NCBI GenBank assembly: GCA_030624445.1
Contig: JAUXKD010000010.1
Location: 1 to 9,374, forward strand
Length of the DNA stretch: 9,374 nucleotides
Direction: 5' to 3'
DNA from: Candidatus Aenigmatarchaeota archaeon
GTDB taxonomy: Archaea > Aenigmatarchaeota > Aenigmatarchaeia > QMZP01 > JAFGSV01
Part shown: positions 1 to 5,597 of the stretch, piece by piece
How positions within the stretch are numbered: the first letter of the stretch is position 1
Layout of the letters: every line of letters starts with the position of its first letter
The notes under the pieces: generated by a model
Told to the model about the DNA's origin: nothing
The model's input: the letters and a program-made list of their open reading frames with translations, nothing else
Databases searched by the model: none
Made by a program: the position numbers and the translations under genes

Positions 1-141
1 TGTGAACCAAATGAATGCAAAAAAAACCCTGATCGAATCGGAGGTCCAGAAGGGTATGAATGGTTCCTTAATAGTTATTCGGCCCTTCAGAATAAAATAA
101 TAGAAGACTGCCCGGAGAACAACCCTTGTGGTAGCGAATAG
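1..141 (+). CDS. C-terminal fragment of an unrecognised cysteine-containing protein (5' cut by window edge)
   Basis: Frame 1 is open from the first base to a TAG at 139-141, giving the last 46 residues of a protein whose start lies outside the window. The fragment has four cysteines: a CxPxEC motif at its very start (C1 and C6) and a pair near the end (C37 and C43). The spacing, with many Asn, Glu and Lys residues and no hydrophobic segment, suits an extracytoplasmic disulfide-stabilised or metal-binding tail, but this is inference. I do not recognise the family. The next gene repeats the CxPxEC pattern. The region is AT-richer than the housekeeping genes to its right. Because only the tail is visible, a fortuitous open frame cannot be fully excluded. 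Confidence 0.5.
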   Translation, partial: CEPNECKKNPDRIGGPEGYEWFLNSYSALQNKIIEDCPENNPCGSE

Positions 142-191
142 TTCAAGGAGCAAAAGTCACATTAAGCCGTTCTAATCAAAAAGTGAATCAA

Positions 192-509
192 ATGGGAAGA
201 TATCCTGGGAATCTTGAAGCGTGGCTCATTATGGGCGCATTATTTCTTGGGTCCTGTTCGAAAGATATACAGAGGATAGAGGAACAGCCGAAGGTGGAAG
301 AAGGGTATCGCCTATGCAAAGATCCGAAAGGGTTTTCCGGGAAAATAGGTAATTCATACTACGATTCGAGGTTTTACTGCAGCCCGATAGAATGTAGAGA
401 AGGGCATAAGGAAATTGGAAAACTACATGATAATGCATACTCATGTGAAAGGGAAAAACATAGAATCAAGATGGAGGGATCAATAAAACGATATGCTGGT
501 GAGTTGTAG
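192..509 (+). CDS. Small putative lipoprotein or secreted cysteine-rich protein, unknown function
   Basis: This is a 105-residue ORF from ATG 192 to TAG 507-509; a GTG at 183 would add three residues. The N-terminus has one Arg followed by a hydrophobic stretch (roughly residues 9-21) ending in LGSC, which resembles a bacterial-type lipobox with C22 as the lipidated residue. The mature part is charged and has four more cysteines (C42, C63, C68, C85), including a CxPxEC motif at 63-68 that also occurs in the protein fragment just upstream. No enzyme motif is visible. It starts about 50 bases after the upstream stop and could be co-transcribed. A weak TTAA element near 162-165 is a poor promoter candidate. 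The function is unknown and the hydrophobic segment is short, so export is only suggested. Confidence 0.5.
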   Translation: MGRYPGNLEAWLIMGALFLGSCSKDIQRIEEQPKVEEGYRLCKDPKGFSGKIGNSYYDSRFYCSPIECREGHKEIGKLHDNAYSCEREKHRIKMEGSIKRYAGEL

Positions 510-519
510 ACGGTGGTAA

Positions 520-549
520 AATCTGTTACGATCAGACTATCGGCAGATT
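520..549 (+). other. Imperfect hairpin downstream of the putative lipoprotein gene
   Basis: AATCTG at 520-525 pairs with CAGATT at 544-549. Inside it CGAT at 529-532 pairs with ATCG at 539-542, closing a six-base loop with a small asymmetric internal loop between the two stems. It begins 11 bases after the preceding stop codon and is not followed by a T run, so it may be a 3'-end structure rather than a terminator. The rest of 510-602 shows nothing I can name. Confidence 0.25.
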
Positions 550-602
550 ATAGGATTGACAGCACCGCACAGCCTTATGCAGCCGTTTGAAGGCGAATAA
601 CA

Positions 603-610
603 TTTATAAA
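603..610 (+). promoter_or_regulatory. TATA box of the RNase P RNA gene
   Basis: TTTATAAA is centred at 606.5, about 26 bases before base 632, where the P1 helix of the RNase P RNA begins. That is the standard archaeal TATA-to-start distance, so the promoter and the RNA boundary support each other. Confidence 0.8.
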
Positions 611-615
611 CCCTT

Positions 616-629
616 TATGCATATGCATA
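616..629. repeat. 14-bp perfect palindrome between TATA box and start of RNase P RNA
   Basis: TATGCATATGCATA reads identically on both strands. It occupies about -16 to -3 relative to the predicted RNA start at 632, so a protein bound here would block initiation. Such a low-complexity alternating sequence may also be chance or a melting-prone initiator region. Confidence 0.4.
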
Positions 630-631
630 TC

Positions 632-993
632 AGCGCGAGCCGGGAGGGTGGTTTCGCCAAAGTGAAAAATGCTTTGGTGAGGAAGTTCCACTCACCCAGA
701 AAAGGTATCCGGCGGCCTGCATAAGTATGCAATGCCGTCCACCTCGAAAACGCGCTGCCGAAAGGGCAGAGGCTGAGAAGTCTGCGGACCACACAGAAAT
801 GAACCGTCCCGTCGTGAGCGATGAAACCCGAAAGAGCGATGATGCGGGCCCGGGTGAAATAGCGGACGCCGCGGGGTGCAAGCCATGAGCCGGCATATTC
901 GCCGGCCCCAGTGCGCTCAGACAAATGCCACCGTTCCCGTGCGCCGTAAAAGGCGCGGGAGTGACAGAAAGTGGGCTATTCCCGGCACGCGCT
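632..993 (+). ncRNA. rnpB: RNase P RNA (archaeal type A-like)
   Basis: This is the catalytic RNA of ribonuclease P, which removes 5' leaders from pre-tRNA. The ends pair as helix P1: 632-645 with 980-993, 13 of 14 positions, with one A/A mismatch at 638/987. P2 is GGTGG 647-651 with CCACC 928-932, and P3 is CCAAAG 657-662 with CTTTGG 672-677. The conserved 5' core GAGGAAGTTCCACT (679-692) pairs as P4 with AGTGGGCT (970-977), keeping the characteristic bulged U; GACAGAA at 963-969 precedes the 3' strand. ACAGAAATGAACCG (793-806) matches the second conserved region, and GATGAAACCCGAAAGAGC lies near 820-837. GGTGCAAG at 875-882 fits the L15 loop that binds the tRNA 3' CCA. Hairpins at 889-906 and 935-960 fit the variable arms. 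All landmarks fall in the right order on the plus strand. Exact ends are inferred from P1 and the promoter. Confidence 0.94.
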
Positions 994-996
994 ATC

Positions 997-1005
997 TTTT
1001 AAAAA
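997..1005 (+). promoter_or_regulatory. T/A-rich element between rnpB and secG (possible rnpB terminator or secG TATA box)
   Basis: TTTTAAAAA follows the end of P1 by three bases. The T run could end the RNase P transcript. The whole element is centred 34 bases before the secG ATG, so as a TATA box it would give a leader of only about 8-10 bases. The sequence alone does not decide between these roles, or whether secG is read through from the rnpB promoter. Confidence 0.4.
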
Positions 1006-1024
1006 CACGGATTCAACTATAAAC

Positions 1025-1029
1025 AGGTG
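1025..1029 (+). promoter_or_regulatory. Shine-Dalgarno motif of secG
   Basis: AGGTG lies five bases before ATG 1035 and matches the anti-SD of archaeal 16S rRNA. It is one of only two clear SD-like sites in the window; most other genes look leaderless. It implies that the secG message has a 5' leader, and so may start upstream of 1025. Confidence 0.55.
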
Positions 1030-1034
1030 CTTCA

Positions 1035-1193
1035 ATGGCAAAGAAAGATAAGAGCTACATGCCGCAGTCATCTGCGGGCCTCATACGCTACTTCGACCAG
1101 ACGAAGGGAGGCATAAAGATAAAGCCGGAGTATGTTCTTGCCGTTTGCGTTTTCTTAGTGGCGCTGGAGATACTGGTCAAGTTCTTGGGCTGA
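1035..1193 (+). CDS. secG: Preprotein translocase subunit Sec61-beta (archaeal SecG)
   Basis: This is the small beta subunit of the SecYEG/Sec61 protein-conducting channel in the cytoplasmic membrane. The ORF encodes 52 residues, the usual size for archaeal Sec61-beta. A polar, Lys-rich cytoplasmic N-terminus is followed by the family motif around residues 12-31 (S-S-A-G-L-I-R-Y-F, then G-I-K-I-K-P), and a single C-terminal transmembrane helix at about 33-51, the expected tail-anchored arrangement. ATG 1035 is preceded by AGGTG at good spacing. It begins 41 bases after the end of the RNase P RNA and may share its transcript. The assignment rests on the motif and topology and is firm despite the short length. 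Confidence 0.93.
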   Translation: MAKKDKSYMPQSSAGLIRYFDQTKGGIKIKPEYVLAVCVFLVALEILVKFLG

Positions 1194-1207
1194 GGCCTGG
1201 CCGATTC

Positions 1208-1216
1208 TTATATTTT
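1208..1216 (+). promoter_or_regulatory. TATA box of the endonuclease IV-like gene
   Basis: TTATATTTT is centred at 1212, 28 bases before ATG 1240. No Shine-Dalgarno motif lies between them, so the transcript probably starts at or within a couple of bases of the start codon. Confidence 0.65.
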
Positions 1217-1239
1217 GCCCCGGCGCCAAATTATTCATC

Positions 1240-2052
1240 ATGAAAATCTTTCTGGGTCCCGCCGGTATCCCTTCGACTTCAAAGAAGAGCGGCACGGTGT
1301 CCGGGATAGAGCGGGTTTCCGAGTTATCCCTGGAAGCGATGGAGGTGGAGTTCGTCCGCGGGGTCAAGATGGGAAACGACCTCGCCCGTGAAGCTGGAAA
1401 AACGGCCCGAAGACTGGGCGTAAAATTGTCGGTACACGCCCCCTACTTCATAAACCTCTGCAATCCGGAGAAGGCCGGGGACAGCAAGAAAAGGATCACG
1501 GATTCCTGCGAAAGGGCGCATCACATGGGCGCGCGGGTCGTCGTCTTCCATCCGGGATACTACGGCTCGTTGATGAAAGTGGAAGCGCTTGAGATGGTCG
1601 AAAAGGCCTGCCGGGAGATGTCCGCCCTTCTGGAAAGGAGGGGGTGGAACGTGAAGTTAGGCCTTGAAACGACCGGGAAGGTGTCCCAGTTCGGCACCGT
1701 CGACGAAATCCTTGCTGTTTGCGAGAGGCTGAAGAGCTGCGTCCCCGTGATCGACTGGGCGCACCTTTACGCGAAACACCAGGGAAAAGCGGATTTCAGG
1801 GGAATTTTGTCCGAAGTCACGTCCGCGGGATACAGAAAGATCCACACCCACTTCTCGAACATTGAATTCACGGAGAAGGGGGAGAGAAGGCACCTGACCC
1901 TGGAAAGCAGGCAGCCTGATTTCCGGGAAGTGGCCAGGGTGATTCTGGCGGGCGACCTGGAGGAGATCACCATAATATCCGAATCCCCGGCCCTGGAGAA
2001 GGATTCGATGGTCATGAGGAAGGTCCTGGAAGGGCTGGGACACGAATTCTGA
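1240..2052 (+). CDS. Endonuclease IV-like TIM-barrel protein (AP endonuclease family 2)
   Basis: The 270-residue protein has the size and layout of the endonuclease IV/xylose isomerase-like TIM barrel; in that family bacterial Nfo cleaves DNA at abasic sites using three metal ions. Candidate ligands appear in barrel order: H66 in SVHAPY, H104 in VFHPGYYG, E143 in LETTGK, D172 and H175 in DWAHLY, H202/H204 in HTHFSN, H218 in GERRHL, and E248 in SESP. The barrel opens with a typical first strand, LGPAGIP. The match is to an archaeal branch, not to classical Nfo: the D-x-H pair of E. coli Nfo (D229/H231) is replaced by an ERRH segment, so one metal ligand may differ. DNA repair is the family-based inference; a sugar-isomerase-like role is less likely. 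It has its own promoter and ends 22 bases from convergent galT. Confidence 0.82.
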   Translation: MKIFLGPAGIPSTSKKSGTVSGIERVSELSLEAMEVEFVRGVKMGNDLAREAGKTARRLGVKLSVHAPYFINLCNPEKAGDSKKRITDSCERAHHMGARVVVFHPGYYGSLMKVEALEMVEKACREMSALLERRGWNVKLGLETTGKVSQFGTVDEILAVCERLKSCVPVIDWAHLYAKHQGKADFRGILSEVTSAGYRKIHTHFSNIEFTEKGERRHLTLESRQPDFREVARVILAGDLEEITIISESPALEKDSMVMRKVLEGLGHEF

Positions 2053-2074
2053 AACGAGAGAAATCAATGTCGCC

Positions 2075-3031
2075 TCATTTCACGACTTTTCTGAGTTCCC
2101 TTGTCGCATGTTCCGGTGAGGTTATGTTCACGTTGAGACCAAAGAATTCGAAGCCTGCGTGCGTGACCAGTCTGGGATAGACGCTTATGTGGAAGTGCCA
2201 GAAATCCGACTTCGGGAAGTTGTGATACATGATGTTGTAGGGAGGATCGTCAAACAGCTTCGAGTAGCCGTGGAATGTCTTTTTTATGACTTTGGCCAGA
2301 TTCGCGATTTCCTCTTCGTTTATCTCGGATATTTCAGAAAAGTGCCTTCTGGGCAGCATGGCTACCTGATAGGGCCATTTGGAAACGAACGGGGTGATGA
2401 CAACCCAGTCCTTGTTGTGCGTCACCAGCCTTTCTCTCAGCCTGAGTTCGCTCTTCATCATCAGGCATTGGCCGCACTTCTTTTCCTTCTTGAAGAAACT
2501 CTCCGACTCCCCCATCTCCCTCGAAATCACATCAGGAAAGAGGTGGGCCGCTATTATCTGCATGTGCGGATGGGACAGGCTGGCTCCGGCCCTGATTCCC
2601 TTGTTCTTGAATATTGTCACGTAGTTGACATCAGGGATTTTCATGAGTTCCACGTATCGCTGTTTGAGGGCCTCTATTATGAGGGATATCTCATCCGTGC
2701 GCATGTCCGAGTAATCTCTGTCGTGCTTCCTTGTTTCGATAAGGATTTCGTGGGCTCCGCAGGGCGTGTATCTTGAGAAAAAATCCTCAACTATGGGTTT
2801 GAAGTTCCTCTGGTGGAGGACAGGGAACTTGTTCTTGAATACCCGGACATTCCAGTGCTTCTCGTCCGGAATGGCCAGGAGGGTCTTTTCAGTTTTTCTT
2901 TCGTTTCCCGGGCAGAAGGGGCAAGCTTTCTCCTTGCTCTTCTTGTCGATGAATGCCCCGGGTCTCTTGGATCTCAGGGCCGACACGATAACGGACCTTT
3001 CGAATATGTCCTTCCTTATTTCATCAACCAT
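2075..3031 (-). CDS. galT: Galactose-1-phosphate uridylyltransferase
   Basis: GalT exchanges UMP between UDP-glucose and galactose 1-phosphate in the Leloir pathway, via a uridylyl-histidine intermediate. The 318-residue protein belongs to the HIT superfamily. CPFC at 37-40 is the N-terminal zinc-type pair and H94 lies in GAHEILIET. The active-site segment GASLSHPHMQ (148-157) carries HPH, with H156 as the nucleophile by alignment. A second CxxC (C186, C189) opens the second half, as is common in short prokaryotic GalTs. WHFHISVYPR (278-287) is the second HIT-like strand, and GFEFFGLNVN (293-302) replaces the usual GxG-type ending. Archaeal members may prefer other nucleotide sugars, so substrate choice is uncertain. 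No galK or galE is visible nearby. A TATA box sits 26 bases before ATG 3031. Confidence 0.93.
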   Translation of the reverse strand: MVDEIRKDIFERSVIVSALRSKRPGAFIDKKSKEKACPFCPGNERKTEKTLLAIPDEKHWNVRVFKNKFPVLHQRNFKPIVEDFFSRYTPCGAHEILIETRKHDRDYSDMRTDEISLIIEALKQRYVELMKIPDVNYVTIFKNKGIRAGASLSHPHMQIIAAHLFPDVISREMGESESFFKKEKKCGQCLMMKSELRLRERLVTHNKDWVVITPFVSKWPYQVAMLPRRHFSEISEINEEEIANLAKVIKKTFHGYSKLFDDPPYNIMYHNFPKSDFWHFHISVYPRLVTHAGFEFFGLNVNITSPEHATRELRKVVK

Positions 3032-3052
3032 AACAACTATTTACACCTTTCC

Positions 3053-3062
3053 AAATATATTT
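3053..3062 (-). promoter_or_regulatory. TATA box of galT
   Basis: AAATATATTT is centred 26.5 bases upstream of the galT ATG, predicting a leaderless transcript. An SD-like AAAGGTG (3042-3048, minus strand) lies between box and start. It would only matter if transcription began further upstream, for example from a second TATA-like element near 3099-3110. Confidence 0.65.
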
Positions 3063-3104
3063 GATAGCCTAGAATCAAAGTGATTGCGGATTCCTGATCC
3101 TTTT

Positions 3105-3114
3105 AATAAAAGAA
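3105..3114 (-). terminator. T-rich stretch after the zinc-ribbon gene (candidate terminator)
   Basis: Read on the minus strand, TTCTTTTATT begins one base after the TAA of the zinc-ribbon protein gene. Archaeal RNA polymerase can terminate at short U-rich tracts without a hairpin. The same A/T block could instead act as an upstream TATA element for galT. Confidence 0.35.
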
Positions 3115-3115
3115 C

Positions 3116-3496
3116 TTAAGACTTTTTATCGAGCCGGAATCCGTACTTTCCCGGCTGCCATTTGCCGTCGTGCCCCTTGTAGCCGCACTTATGGCACTTG
3201 AGATTCTCAAGGATTTTCCTGCCACGAAGGTTCTTTGTCCAGGCCTTTTTGAGGCCCGAGCCGCACGACGGGCATTTTTTCGACATCTTTCCCTTCTTGA
3301 CATCAATCTTCATCCCGACCTCAGGCATGGAAGTGACAATCATGCGCATCCTTCTGCCGGAAATCGTGTACTCCGGGTCGACCTTTTTGAGCTCCTTATT
3401 CACCATTTCTCTCAATTCCGCCTGGGAATTGGCGACCCGCCTGTGGAGAGTGGACTTTACAACGAATTTTACGACATCAATTTTCGGGAACTTCAT
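3116..3496 (-). CDS. Unrecognised small basic protein with C-terminal zinc ribbon
   Basis: The protein has 126 residues and is strongly basic. The N-terminal half (about 5-70) looks like a small alpha/beta or winged-helix fold: a helix at 24-37, then S-G-R-R-M-R (46-51) and an amphipathic strand or hairpin ending near 68. The C-terminal half is a zinc ribbon with C75-x2-C78 and C101-x2-C104, the knuckles separated by about 22 residues with several Lys and Arg. This combination suggests nucleic-acid or ribosome binding, as in archaeal transcription or translation accessory factors, but I do not recognise the family and make no functional claim beyond that. It has a well-placed TATA box and no SD. 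It sits between the beta-propeller gene and galT, all on the minus strand. Expression as a housekeeping gene would fit its GC content and codon pattern. Confidence 0.8.
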   Translation of the reverse strand: MKFPKIDVVKFVVKSTLHRRVANSQAELREMVNKELKKVDPEYTISGRRMRMIVTSMPEVGMKIDVKKGKMSKKCPSCGSGLKKAWTKNLRGRKILENLKCHKCGYKGHDGKWQPGKYGFRLDKKS

Positions 3497-3516
3497 GGTT
3501 AGTCATTGATTCGGGG

Positions 3517-3529
3517 TATTAAATTTTAT
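3517..3529 (-). promoter_or_regulatory. TATA box of the zinc-ribbon protein gene
   Basis: ATAAAATTTAATA (minus strand) is centred 27 bases upstream of ATG 3496 and no SD motif lies between, predicting a leaderless mRNA. Confidence 0.6.
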
Positions 3530-3530
3530 G

Positions 3531-3546
3531 CCCCTCCTGAAAGGGG
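3531..3546. other. Short GC hairpin between beta-propeller 3' end and zinc-ribbon promoter
   Basis: CCCCT (3531-3535) pairs with AGGGG (3542-3546) around a six-base loop. It abuts the upstream edge of the zinc-ribbon TATA box, so it may be a recognition site or part of the 3' end of the beta-propeller transcript. With a five-base stem it may be chance. Nothing else stands out in 3547-3582. Confidence 0.25.
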
Positions 3547-3582
3547 ATTGATCACCCGATTTCAGAGAATTTGCGGTATCTT

Positions 3583-5535
3583 CTAGGACGCGGAAAGATC
3601 GAGCTCTTTTATCTTTTCCCAGGTATTTTCGTCAAGGACCGCTATCTTGTTGTCCCCGATGATGTACAGGTAGTCGTCTATGTAAATCGCCCTCTTGGCG
3701 CTTATGCCGCTGACGGCCTTGACCAGCGTGAGCTCGTCGTTCTCATACGAAAACACGTAGCCTCCATTGCTCCCGGGCATGAAGAAGATCTTGTGTTTGT
3801 CGTCAAGCAGGAATGCGTGATGCGTGTTGAGTACGTCTGACCAGTACTCGCTCAGGGTGTACTTACTTTTCTCTTTCGGGTCGGCCGGCGATGATACATC
3901 GAAGAGCGATATCTTCACCTGCGAGCCTTCCTTCCCGACACCGAGAATCTTGTCCTTCGTTATCGGATGGAGGTAGGATGAATAGCCGGGTATCTTGAGT
4001 TCCCCTTTGAGTTCGGGGTTGGTTGGGCTTGACAGATCCAGAACGTAGAAGGGGTCCACCTGCCTGAAGGTCACGAGGTATCCCTTGTCCTGCAGGAACC
4101 TCACTGAATATATCCTTTCGGTCAAGCCGAGGTCCTTGACCGAGCCTACTATGTTCATGTTGCCGTCGAGGACGTAGACGTCGTTGGCACTTTCCGCGGA
4201 CGAGGACCATCCCATTCCCCAGAAGCCCCCACCGATGGTCACAGCGACCCTCAGGTGGTTCTCGTACTCGTCCAGTGAGAACTGGTTGAGGAGCGTGCCA
4301 GGAACCGAGCCGGAACCCATTACATTGAGGTCCAGCCCTATTTTCGCTATTCCGGTCTTGATGAAATCCCTCTTGTGCTTAATGGTATAGTTCCCCATCC
4401 TGTTTCCAAGTTCGTTATCCAGCTTGAGCCTATCGTCCCTGCTCAGGGAGTTCCTGTATTCTTGAAGTATTATCTGCAACTCTATCATCTTTGACTGGGT
4501 GCTTATGTCGTAACCGCTCAGCTTGTCCAATCTCTCGATGACATTTGCAGGGATCAGGTCCGTGTTCTCCTTGAAAAAGTTAGAGAATATCTCGATGATG
4601 TCCCCGGAATAAGTGTAGGTGACATAAATGGCATTGGTCGACATGTAGACTATCGTGGAGCTGGCGGAGCCGACGAATGAAACGGCCTTTTCGACTTCAC
4701 CGGAAGCCGGTTCCAAGACCATCGCATTGAACGTGACATCGGCCTGTATGGGATTTACCGGGTAGTAGATCCTCGAACACTCCACAACCACGGAAACGCC
4801 GTTTTTCGTAAGGGGCACAATCGGGCACGGGCGGTAAGTATCGATACTGTCCCTCGTGATCAGGTATATCTTGCCGTTATAAAGCCGTGCGCCTGCAACG
4901 CTTCCGTTCAGTTCGATCTGCCAGGATTCCTCAGGGGAGTCCGGGTCTGAAACGTCGTAACCGAAGATTCTGTACCCGGAGAAAATCACCAGTGAATTGC
5001 CATAGAGAAGCATATTCCCGGTCTTGTCTATCTTGCTCGCGACATCCATGTCCTCCGGCGGGAATCCGTTCAAGACCTTTGTTTCCCCTCTGTAAGGAAT
5101 CATTTCATCGCTAACGATTCCCATTGGGGGCGTCATTCCTCCATAATAACCCGTTGAGGAAAAGTAAATATGCTTGCCGTCTGTTTTGACGATGTCAGGC
5201 TCGTCGATTCCGAAAACCTGCACATTGGTTTCTGAAACCCTGGAAGGTTCGCCGCCTATAGTTCCAGAGGTATCGCCAGTCGGGGCTGAAACGGCCTCTT
5301 GAGAGAGGGCTCTCTGTACCCCATTTGTGAGACTTAAAGAGCCGAAAGAGCTGTAATATGCGCCCGAAAGCGCGGCCGATTCCTGCAGGTAGGAAGAGAA
5401 CTCCTGCTCGGACGCGAACGCCCTGATTCCTTTATCACTTACACCTGGTACGGTTCCCGGCGGAGCGGTCATCAAGGCGGCACTGCCGATGAGCAGAAGC
5501 GCCAGGAACAACAGGGCCAATACTGGATATTTCAT
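3583..5535 (-). CDS. Secreted beta-propeller domain protein (Beta_propel / COG4880-like)
   Basis: From ATG 5535 this is a 650-residue protein. Residues 1-22 form a signal peptide or membrane anchor: a Lys followed by a long Leu/Ala core, then an Ala/Pro/Gly linker. The hallmark of this family, FGIDEPDIVKTDG, is at 108-120 and opens the propeller. D-[VL]-S-[SD]-P-x-x-P motifs recur at about 194, 500 and 546, marking related blades. A charged, largely helical insert at about 319-389 precedes the conserved GSVPGTLLNQFSLDEYEN segment (409-426). Two cysteines (237, 253) could form a disulfide. The family is known in archaea and bacteria as secreted propellers distantly related to WD40 repeats; no reaction is established and I see no catalytic motif. 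An in-frame TTG at 5553 would add six residues, but the TATA spacing favours 5535. No C-terminal anchor is seen. Confidence 0.88.
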   Translation of the reverse strand: MKYPVLALLFLALLLIGSAALMTAPPGTVPGVSDKGIRAFASEQEFSSYLQESAALSGAYYSSFGSLSLTNGVQRALSQEAVSAPTGDTSGTIGGEPSRVSETNVQVFGIDEPDIVKTDGKHIYFSSTGYYGGMTPPMGIVSDEMIPYRGETKVLNGFPPEDMDVASKIDKTGNMLLYGNSLVIFSGYRIFGYDVSDPDSPEESWQIELNGSVAGARLYNGKIYLITRDSIDTYRPCPIVPLTKNGVSVVVECSRIYYPVNPIQADVTFNAMVLEPASGEVEKAVSFVGSASSTIVYMSTNAIYVTYTYSGDIIEIFSNFFKENTDLIPANVIERLDKLSGYDISTQSKMIELQIILQEYRNSLSRDDRLKLDNELGNRMGNYTIKHKRDFIKTGIAKIGLDLNVMGSGSVPGTLLNQFSLDEYENHLRVAVTIGGGFWGMGWSSSAESANDVYVLDGNMNIVGSVKDLGLTERIYSVRFLQDKGYLVTFRQVDPFYVLDLSSPTNPELKGELKIPGYSSYLHPITKDKILGVGKEGSQVKISLFDVSSPADPKEKSKYTLSEYWSDVLNTHHAFLLDDKHKIFFMPGSNGGYVFSYENDELTLVKAVSGISAKRAIYIDDYLYIIGDNKIAVLDENTWEKIKELDLSAS

Positions 5536-5555
5536 AATTAGAATTATGGCCAACC

Positions 5556-5565
5556 TTTAATAAAA
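5556..5565 (-). promoter_or_regulatory. TATA box of the beta-propeller gene
   Basis: TTTTATTAAA (minus strand) is centred 25.5 bases upstream of ATG 5535, so transcription would begin at that ATG. A start at TTG 5553 would lie upstream of the predicted transcript. Confidence 0.7.
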
Positions 5566-5577
5566 GGGGTCTTTTTA

Positions 5578-5593
5578 TTCGGTTAAAACCGAA
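5578..5593. repeat. Inverted repeat upstream of the beta-propeller promoter
   Basis: TTCGGTT (5578-5584) and AACCGAA (5587-5593) are perfect 7-bp arms separated by AA. The element lies four bases downstream of the fni stop and about 12 bases upstream of the beta-propeller TATA box, where an archaeal activator or repressor could bind. It is not followed by a T run on the minus strand, so it is a poor terminator. Confidence 0.45.
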
Positions 5594-5597
5594 ATGA

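Noticed and set aside
604..924. Open frames of 106, 88 and 64 residues on the minus strand.
   Set aside because: They lie entirely within or across the RNase P RNA, which has complete structural support on the plus strand; their translations resemble no protein and are Arg/Pro/Ser-rich shadows of a GC-rich RNA.
1657..2067. 136-residue minus-strand frame opposite the endonuclease IV-like gene.
   Set aside because: The plus-strand frame carries ordered family motifs; the antisense frame has none and no promoter of its own.
2159..2776. 205-residue plus-strand frame.
   Set aside because: It is antisense to galT, whose HPH, CxxC and WHFH motifs are clear. Long antisense frames are expected from its codon bias.
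3536..3545. Strong SD-like AGGAGGGG-type sequence on the minus strand.
   Set aside because: No start codon lies at a suitable distance; the next gene starts about 40 bases downstream and has a TATA box in between.
3863..4210. 115-residue minus-strand frame in another phase inside the beta-propeller gene.
   Set aside because: It overlaps a continuous 650-residue frame with family motifs and has no independent promoter or recognisable content.
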